A stretch of DNA of 12,513 nt from Bacillota bacterium (lineage in GTDB: Bacteria > Bacillota_B > Desulfitobacteriia > Desulfitobacteriales > Desulfitobacteriaceae), in NCBI GenBank assembly GCA_021779415.1, contig JAJYAS010000032.1:1-12513 (forward strand). The letters run 5' to 3'. A program made the position numbers and the translations under genes. The notes under the pieces are model-generated. The model was not told the origin of the DNA. It ran no database searches and was given only the letters and a program-made list of their open reading frames with translations. Positions 7,506 to 12,513 of this stretch are shown piece after piece (position 1 is the first letter of the stretch; the number at the start of each line of letters is the position of its first letter).

Positions 7506-7560
7506 TTTGCTTCTGAAGCAAACCTCTTTTTCACCTCCCTATTATTTTTATCGGAGGGTG
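7506..7560 (-). promoter_or_regulatory. structured 5' leader of lctP-1
   Basis: Between the promoter and the lctP-1 start two inverted repeats can be seen. One (7532-7539 with 7553-7560) pairs seven of eight bases and includes the box GGGAGGTG. The other (7506-7513 with 7515-7522) is a perfect 8-base palindromic arm pair. A GTG-initiated frame of 25 codons (7534 down to 7457) begins in the box and stops just before the lctP-1 ribosome site, but the box abuts its GTG, so translation is doubtful. It does not match a riboswitch that I recognise. Confidence 0.35.
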
Positions 7561-7570
7561 TTAGGACTGA

Positions 7571-7581
7571 TTGTCTGACCA
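7571..7581. promoter_or_regulatory. FadR/LldR-type operator at the lctP-1 promoter
   Basis: The minus strand reads TGGTCAGACAA, a full match to the FadR-family pattern TNGTNNNACNA. It lies nine bases beyond the -10 element, the same spacing as at glcD. Confidence 0.7.
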
Positions 7582-7590
7582 CCTAGCTAT

Positions 7591-7619
7591 ATACTAACTC
7601 TATTTAGCAGATACTTCAA
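7591..7619 (-). promoter_or_regulatory. sigma-A promoter of lctP-1
   Basis: The minus strand has TTGAAG (7614-7619), a 17-base spacer and TAGTAT (7591-7596). Upstream, about 7620-7735 is AT-rich and holds nothing else that I can identify. Confidence 0.7.
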
Positions 7620-7737
7620 TACTCTAATATTTCATTGCATTATATATTTTCACTCTAAATTAACTATATTACGACATTATTCCCTTTATAAACAACAAAT
7701 ATGCTTTTTTAAGACACTTTAAGCTGTTTTACCCGAA

Positions 7738-7826
7738 CGCCATGGTTGGCGCATCCGACATTAGACACGTCCAGTGTGGTAACCTAAAATGACCAAACTA
7801 TCCTTAATCGCCATGCGTGGCGCACC
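7738..7826. repeat. pair of short hairpin repeats
   Basis: CGCCA-N4-TGGCG followed by CAYCC occurs at 7738-7756 and again at 7809-7826, about 70 bases apart, in the gap between the lctP-2 terminator and the lctP-1 promoter. Each can form a five-base stem with a four-base loop. No open frame or known element covers them. Confidence 0.5.
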
Positions 7827-7867
7827 CAAAAAGGCGGTAGATGGCTAATTAAACCATCTACCGCCTT
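7826..7867 (-). terminator. terminator after lctP-2
   Basis: A perfect 14-base stem (7831-7844 with 7854-7867) and a nine-base loop are followed on the minus strand by a run of T. It lies about 50 bases past the lctP-2 stop. Confidence 0.88.
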
Positions 7868-7919
7868 AAGCTCCCCAAAATCAAAGTGTATTAATCCCAA
7901 TAATTAATTCAAAAACCAA

Positions 7920-9557
7920 TTATTTAGGAATCATCCACGGTACAAAATAGGCTTGTACATAAGTTATGACCATAATGATGAAGAGGAAAAATAAGCTGTG
8001 CTTGAGTGTGAACGCATAGAGTTTACCCTCTTGTCCCACTAAACCAGTGGCTGATGTTCCCACGGAAATGGATTGCGGAGAAATCATTTTACCCATAACT
8101 CCACCAGAAGAGTTTGCCGCAACGGTCAGAATTGGGTTAACCCCGATCTGTTGTGCAGTAATTTTCTGGAGTCCGCCAAACAGTAAGTTGGATGATGTAT
8201 CACTACCTGTTAAAAACACACCCAACCAACCGAGAACTGGAGCAAAGAACGGGAAGATTCTACCCATCTTAGCAAAGGTTAAACCGAGAGTTGCGCTCAT
8301 CCCAGAGGAGTTAAATAATTGACCAAGACCTACAACGATTGAAATTGTTAGCAAGGCATAACGCAATTCGTAGATCGTTTCTCCTAACGTTTTAAGCCAA
8401 GTTCCAAAGGACATGCGAATAATAAACATACTGATAAAAGCGGCCAATAAAATAGCAGGTCCAGCATTCAAAAGATTCAGGGAGAATAGAGCTGCAATTG
8501 GCGTTGGTTTGCCCACAAGTGGTGCAACTTTATAAACGACATTATCCAAAGCAGGCCAGTGTTTAATAACGATCGCAAAAGGAGTCAAGACCTTTTTAAT
8601 TGCATCGACATTCCAAAGCATAATAACAATACTCAAAATGAGATATGGCAACCAAGCTGTGAAAACCCCTCCATTGGCCGATTTTTTTTGTTGAGTCGTT
8701 TTCGCTGTTGGAGCTTTCTCGTTGGGAAAATGAAACTCCGTCTTAGGTTTCCAGACTTTAAGCAGTAACGTTAACGCTAATAGACTGCTCAATGAAGCCA
8801 AAACGTCAGGGAGTTGGGGTCCAAGGAAGTTTGATGACAAGAATTGCACGGCTGCAAAAGTACCACCCACTGTGAACACAGCTGGGAAAACTTCAACAGT
8901 GCGTTTCCAGCCAGACATAACCCAAACTAGATATAGCGGCAAGAAAAATGAAATAAAAGGTAATTGGCGACCAACCATAGCCCCGATCGCATGAGGATCA
9001 AGTCCTACGACACCGGCCAGAGCCGTGATAGGAATCCCGATAGCCCCAAAAGCTACGGGTGCAGTATCTGCAATTAAGCACAAACCTGCGGCGTAGAGGG
9101 GGTCAAAGCCCAAGCCTACTAATACAGCTCCTGCAATAGCCACCGGAGCTCCAAATCCAGCAACCCCTTCGAGGAAGGCGCCAAAGGAAAAAGCGATGAG
9201 CAACATTTGTAAACGACGGTCATTCGTAAGTCCGGCAATCGAGTCACGAACAACATCAAAATGACCGCTTTTGACCGTTGTCTTATATAGAAAAACTGCA
9301 GACACGATGATTAAACCGATAGGCCATAGACCCGTAAACCCTCCGAGGAGATCCGCTGATACTGCAGCTCCCACAGGCATGCCATAAACTCCAACAGCGA
9401 TCAACGTACCTACTATTAAAGTGATAATACCAGCTGTGTGCCCTTTCATCTTGACCCCAGCTAAAAGAACTAAATATAAGAGAATCGGAATAGCAGCCAC
9501 TATAGCTGAAATGCCTAGGCTATTCCCTACAGGAGCATAGACCTGTAACCACTGCAT
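7920..9557 (-). CDS. lctP: lactate permease (LctP family), divergent copy 2
   Basis: A second type of LctP lactate permease, 545 residues, hydrophobic throughout with a polar loop after the first half (around 270-295). The family signatures are present: FGAFLEGVAGFGAPVA, TAPVAFGAIG, GSDTSSNLLF, NSSGG and ISPQS. Compared by eye with copies 1 and 3 it keeps the core motifs but differs widely in the loops and in the N- and C-termini, and it lacks the C-terminal heptapeptide repeat, ending in PWMIPK. It therefore looks like an older paralogue that may differ in affinity or in the lactate isomer carried; that is speculation. ATG 9557 has AAGGAGG seven to eight bases upstream. It is transcribed alone: a promoter with a FadR-type operator lies about 185-230 bases upstream, and a strong terminator follows. 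Confidence 0.92.
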   Translation of the reverse strand: MQWLQVYAPVGNSLGISAIVAAIPILLYLVLLAGVKMKGHTAGIITLIVGTLIAVGVYGMPVGAAVSADLLGGFTGLWPIGLIIVSAVFLYKTTVKSGHFDVVRDSIAGLTNDRRLQMLLIAFSFGAFLEGVAGFGAPVAIAGAVLVGLGFDPLYAAGLCLIADTAPVAFGAIGIPITALAGVVGLDPHAIGAMVGRQLPFISFFLPLYLVWVMSGWKRTVEVFPAVFTVGGTFAAVQFLSSNFLGPQLPDVLASLSSLLALTLLLKVWKPKTEFHFPNEKAPTAKTTQQKKSANGGVFTAWLPYLILSIVIMLWNVDAIKKVLTPFAIVIKHWPALDNVVYKVAPLVGKPTPIAALFSLNLLNAGPAILLAAFISMFIIRMSFGTWLKTLGETIYELRYALLTISIVVGLGQLFNSSGMSATLGLTFAKMGRIFPFFAPVLGWLGVFLTGSDTSSNLLFGGLQKITAQQIGVNPILTVAANSSGGVMGKMISPQSISVGTSATGLVGQEGKLYAFTLKHSLFFLFIIMVITYVQAYFVPWMIPK

Positions 9558-9674
9558 TAAGACTCCTCCTTTATGAGCGATTTCTTCGATATTGCACTAA
9601 ACAAACGTGTGGGTGTAGCCCATGTAAAGTTATTTGACTTCGTTTTGCCTTTGCGGCTTCAAATTTCGTTTTTC

Positions 9675-9685
9675 TTTCACCTCCC
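9675..9685 (-). promoter_or_regulatory. GGGAGGTGAAA box in the lctP-2 leader
   Basis: The minus strand reads GGGAGGTGAAA, the same 11 bases found in the lctP-1 leader at 7529-7539. It resembles a ribosome binding site but no well-spaced start follows. A 16-codon frame from the GTG in the box ends at 9630. The rest of the leader (9558-9740) shows nothing else identifiable. Confidence 0.3.
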
Positions 9686-9740
9686 CAACATTTCGCCTTT
9701 ACGGAATAAATCGTTTTAACCGTAACATCTGATTGCTTAG

Positions 9741-9751
9741 CGGTCAGACCA
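9741..9751. promoter_or_regulatory. FadR/LldR-type operator at the lctP-2 promoter
   Basis: The minus strand reads TGGTCTGACCG, identical over all 11 bases to the glcD operator, and lies eight bases beyond the -10 element. Confidence 0.7.
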
Positions 9752-9759
9752 CATTTTTA

Positions 9760-9788
9760 ATATTAAACTAATGTTGCGAAAATTACAA
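9760..9788 (-). promoter_or_regulatory. sigma-A promoter of lctP-2
   Basis: The minus strand has TTGTAA (9783-9788), a 17-base spacer and TAATAT (9760-9765). The AT-rich stretch 9789-9894 upstream holds no gene or signal that I can identify. Confidence 0.7.
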
Positions 9789-9894
9789 TATGTAAAGATA
9801 TTTGTGAAAAAATTAATTATATCTAGCTTTATTTGTTTTTTTCTGTCGAATATTAAAATACTCAGTAAAATCGATTCCGCTACATGGCCCAATT

Positions 9895-9938
9895 TGAAAA
9901 GAGGCTAGAAACACACCAATTTGTGTTTCTAGCCTCTT
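9895..9938 (-). terminator. terminator after the regulator pseudogene
   Basis: A perfect 17-base stem (9899-9915 with 9922-9938) with a six-base loop follows the stop codon of the pseudogene directly and ends in a short T run on the minus strand. It is intact although the gene it serves is broken. Confidence 0.87.
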
Positions 9939-10658
9939 CTATTTATCATCCGCAAGTAAGTACTTTGCCAGTTGGGTTTCAACGCCGACTAGATGATCCA
10001 ACATGAGTAGCTGGGCTGCTTCCACATCATGGTTTTTTATCGCCTCATAAAGGTAATAATGTTGTTTATATAATTTATCGGGGGTGTTCTTGTCTTCATA
10101 TAGCTTGCTGCGACTTGATTTCAGGGTCTTGCGCATCGTATCGGAGATAGTATTCATCAAACGTAACAGGATCTTGTTATGCGTCGCCCTTGCTATTGCA
10201 TAATGAAAGTGATAGATCCGCGTCTTCTCCCAAACGCTGCATTTGGAGATCCCTGTGCATCACGTCTAATGCTTCAGACATCTCATTGAGCTCATCTTCG
10301 TCCGCTCTCTCTGCCGCTAATCCAGCGGCTTGAACCTCCAGAATCTTGCGAGCTTCATACAGATCCAGATCCGTATCTTTTTCAATTAATAGCATCCAGG
10401 CGAGAGGCGCAACCACCGAATCAATGTTAACTTGCCTGATGTACGAACCTTCACCTGTCCGAACTTCGATCAATCCCATCATCCCAGAGCACTGATGGCT
10501 TCGCGTATGGATGCACGACTGACTTGAAATCGCTCAACTAATTCCAGCTCTGGCGGCAAACGGTCACCAGGTTTCAATTGCCCTTCTGCCACGAGTTGCC
10601 CTATCTGGTCAATGATTTGTTTATAAATCTTCTGGGTTTTAATTGGCTTCAAAATCAC
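9939..10658 (-). pseudogene. frameshifted second copy of the LldR-like regulator
   Basis: This stretch is homologous to the intact lldR at 2009-2740 over its full length but is not one reading frame. From a GTG at 10658 (AGGAG nine bases upstream) the DNA-binding domain reads normally to about 10486. There a single base is missing relative to lldR and a stop follows at once. The next frame carries the start of the FCD domain to about 10218, where one extra base shifts it again between the FCD metal residues D and FH. The third segment matches the C-terminus to the stop at 9939. The recognition motif PSERE has become PPELE, which removes the arginine equivalent to FadR R35. The terminator of lctP-3 lies only 36 bases upstream with no visible promoter, so expression would rely on read-through. 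Sequencing error could explain the indels but not the motif changes. Confidence 0.85.
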
Positions 10659-10693
10659 ACTATCTCACTCCTGCATTCGTAATTCTCTTCTCA

Positions 10694-10732
10694 TAAAAAA
10701 ATGGGAAGGGTTAAAGGTTTAACCACTTCCCA
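10694..10732 (-). terminator. terminator after lctP-3
   Basis: On the minus strand TGGGAAG, a bulged T and GGTTAAA pair with TTTAACC and CTTCCCA across a two-base centre, followed by a run of seven T. It lies 28 bases past the lctP-3 stop. The core resembles the lctP-1 terminator. Confidence 0.85.
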
Positions 10733-10760
10733 CAATAATATATCTTTAGCCGATAAAATT

Positions 10761-12440
10761 TTAGTGCATTACTGATGCAATTGTAGGCATTATACCTGCA
10801 ATCGTCGGCATCATGCCCGGAACTACATACGCTTGGAGATAAACCATGATGCAAATAAGAAGCAAGAGGAAGAGCGAATGTTTTAAGGTAAAGCGGAAGA
10901 GGTCAGACTCTCTACCGACTAAGCCAGTTGCAGCTGCCGCTACAGCGATGGATTGTGGTGAAATCATTTTACCCACAACGCCACCTGAACTGTTCGCCGC
11001 AATGGTTAGAATCGGATTGACTCCGATTTGCGTGGCGGTAACTTGTTGGAGTTGAGCAAACAGAGCGTTGGCGGAGGTGTCAGACCCTGTTAAGAAGACA
11101 CCGAGCCACCCAAGGATTGGAGCAAAGAACGGGAATAAGTGACCTGTTTGGGCAAAGAAAAGACCTAGGGTATAAGAAAGTCCAGAGTAGTTCGCAATGT
11201 AAGCAAAACCTAGTACTGAACCAATGGTGATGATAGGATAGACGAGCGATTTAATGGTTGTCCCTGCTACTTTACCAGCTCTTGACGGGCTGATACTGAG
11301 GATCAGCATGGTAATAAGGCAAGTGATCAAGATTGCAGTCCCTGCAGCTAGAAAAAAATCCCACTTGTAATTGGCTGCGTACATTGTTGGTTTTTTAACA
11401 ATCGGCATTGCTTTAAATACCAAACCGTCCAGACCAGGCCAATGAGGGATCATTATGAACCATTTGAGGCTACTAGTGACGTAAGTTTTTACGGTAGTCG
11501 TTCCCCAAAGACCAACCATAACAGTGAGAACAATGAAGGGGGACCAAGCTTTCAAGATTTGACCGCTAGCATACTTTTTATAGGCTTCGACCTTTTCTCC
11601 TTTTTCACTTGGAAAGCGCCAGACGTTCTTGGGTTTCCAGACTTTAAGCAAGATGACTGTGCAAACGAGGGAAAATAATGATGCAAGGATATCTGGGAGC
11701 ATGGGGCCTAGGAAGTTCGAAGACCACCACTGGGCAGCAGCGAAGGAACCTCCTGAGACGATAATAGCGGGAAGCACTTCTTTTGCGCCTTTCCAGCCAG
11801 CTATAAGAATAACTAAGTATAATGGAATGAAAACGGAAAGGAAGGGAAGTTGACGTCCAACTGCTGCAGCGATGAGATTAGCATTAACCCCAGTTACTGC
11901 ACCTGCGGTAATAACCGGAATACCGATTGCACCGAAAGCTACTGGTGCCGTATTGGCAACCAAGCAAATCCCAGCAGCGTAAAGGGGTTCAAAACCAAGT
12001 CCAATCAAGATCGCAGCAGTAATTGCTACAGGTGCTCCAAAGCCGGCAGCCCCCTCCAAAAACGCTCCGAAAGAAAACGCGATAAGAAGGGCTTGAACAC
12101 GACGGTCATCGGACAAAGAAGCAATTGAACTTTTAATAATATCAAACTGTCCTGCTTCAACGACCAAATTATATAAGAAAACGGCGGTTACAATAATCCA
12201 GGCGATAGGGAACAATCCATTTAGGATTCCAAGCACACTTGAGGATATCGCTAAACCCAATGGCATCTTGTAAACAAGCACTACATCAATAATTGTTAAT
12301 AAGAGCGTAGTACTCCCCGCGATATGCCCTTTCATACGTTTGATGGCTAAGGACCAAAACAGATAGAAAATAGGAATAGCTACGGCGAGTGCTGTGAGTC
12401 CAAGACTATTACCGAGAGCAGCATAGTTTTGTGTCCACAT
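10761..12440 (-). CDS. lctP: lactate permease (LctP family), copy 3
   Basis: A third LctP-family lactate permease of 559 residues, polytopic membrane protein. The signatures are the same as in copy 1: FGAFLEGAAGFGAPVA, TAPVAFGAIG, GSDTSANALF, NSSGG and ISPQS. By eye roughly nine residues in ten match copy 1, including the loop around 270-295 and the C-terminal heptapeptide repeat. Several DNA stretches of 25-30 bases are identical, so the two derive from a fairly recent duplication or from gene conversion. As in copy 1, a GTG at 12452 opens the frame, but AGGTGG eight bases before the ATG at 12440 makes the ATG the likely start. The promoter lies beyond the window: the 61 bases before 12513 contain no TGGTC operator. 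A terminator follows, then the regulator pseudogene. Confidence 0.92.
   Translation of the reverse strand: MWTQNYAALGNSLGLTALAVAIPIFYLFWSLAIKRMKGHIAGSTTLLLTIIDVVLVYKMPLGLAISSSVLGILNGLFPIAWIIVTAVFLYNLVVEAGQFDIIKSSIASLSDDRRVQALLIAFSFGAFLEGAAGFGAPVAITAAILIGLGFEPLYAAGICLVANTAPVAFGAIGIPVITAGAVTGVNANLIAAAVGRQLPFLSVFIPLYLVILIAGWKGAKEVLPAIIVSGGSFAAAQWWSSNFLGPMLPDILASLFSLVCTVILLKVWKPKNVWRFPSEKGEKVEAYKKYASGQILKAWSPFIVLTVMVGLWGTTTVKTYVTSSLKWFIMIPHWPGLDGLVFKAMPIVKKPTMYAANYKWDFFLAAGTAILITCLITMLILSISPSRAGKVAGTTIKSLVYPIITIGSVLGFAYIANYSGLSYTLGLFFAQTGHLFPFFAPILGWLGVFLTGSDTSANALFAQLQQVTATQIGVNPILTIAANSSGGVVGKMISPQSIAVAAAATGLVGRESDLFRFTLKHSLFLLLLICIMVYLQAYVVPGMMPTIAGIMPTIASVMH
10777..10818 (-). repeat. 21-base tandem repeat at the 3' end of lctP-3
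   Basis: Two adjacent 21-base units (10777-10797 and 10798-10818) encode MPTIAGI and MPTIASV at the C-terminus. They match the arrangement in lctP-1, so the duplication predates the split of the two genes or was copied between them. Confidence 0.85.
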
Positions 12441-12513
12441 TGATAAATCCACCTTTCATTAAGTAATATTATTGCATTGCCCTTTCATCTCGACCTTATT
12501 CAGGCATTTGCCA

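Noticed and set aside
7454..7590. A known riboswitch or T-box in the lctP-1 leader
   Set aside because: The stems are short and no recognised riboswitch core or T-box sequence is visible; no intrinsic terminator sits before the gene.
7738..7826. Attachment site, insertion sequence end or CRISPR repeat
   Set aside because: There are only two short copies, with no integrase, transposase or cas gene and no target-site duplication in the window.
10210..10490. Programmed frameshifting in the second regulator
   Set aside because: No slippery heptamer is evident at either point, the first shift meets a stop immediately, and the DNA-binding motif is also damaged, so decay is simpler.
10659..10694. 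Promoter for the second regulator
   Set aside because: Only 36 bases separate its start from the lctP-3 terminator and no -35/-10 pair can be fitted outside that terminator.

Overview
The window looks like a chromosomal lactate-utilisation cluster from an anaerobic, spore-former-type Firmicute. The best guess is the Desulfosporosinus/Desulfitobacterium group (Clostridia). This is inferred from moderate GC, strong AGGAGG-type ribosome binding sites, sigma-A-like promoters, U-tailed hairpin terminators and very Fe-S-rich lactate oxidation genes. No rRNA, tRNA, mobile element or CRISPR is visible, so the taxonomy is a guess from gene content and style.

Layout. At the left edge one plus-strand gene (62-964) encodes a membrane PAP2-type phosphatase. 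Everything else is on the minus strand and reads right to left: lactate permease lctP-3 (10761-12440); terminator; a frameshifted second copy of the GntR/FadR regulator (9939-10658); terminator; lctP-2 (7920-9557) behind its own promoter and operator; terminator; lctP-1 (5759-7441) behind its own promoter and operator; terminator; the dehydrogenase pair glcD-glcF (4194-5582 and 2890-4191) behind a third promoter and operator; terminator; and finally the intact regulator lldR (2009-2740) with a multi-cluster ferredoxin-like protein (914-1975).

How the genes fit together. LctP permeases import lactate. GlcD (FAD, VAO family) and GlcF (two 4Fe-4S clusters plus two CCG domains) form a 2-hydroxyacid dehydrogenase, most likely for D-lactate, that makes pyruvate. 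The ferredoxin-like protein downstream of the regulator is a candidate electron carrier or adaptor, but nothing in the sequence proves this. LldR is a FadR-subfamily regulator with an intact metal and effector pocket. Three promoters (glcD, lctP-1, lctP-2) share one design: a good -35/-10 pair with a 17-base spacer, then 8-9 bases later an 11-base near-palindrome of the form TGGTCWGACNR. That fits the FadR-family operator pattern TNGTNNNACNA and predicts repression near the transcription start, relieved by lactate.

The most interesting points are the shared promoter-operator module, the decayed regulator copy that has also lost a DNA-contact arginine, the unusual domain mix of the ferredoxin-like protein, and a duplicated seven-residue unit at the C-terminus of two of the three permeases. 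I found no sign of a wholly new kind of system; this is a known pathway with a notable local arrangement.
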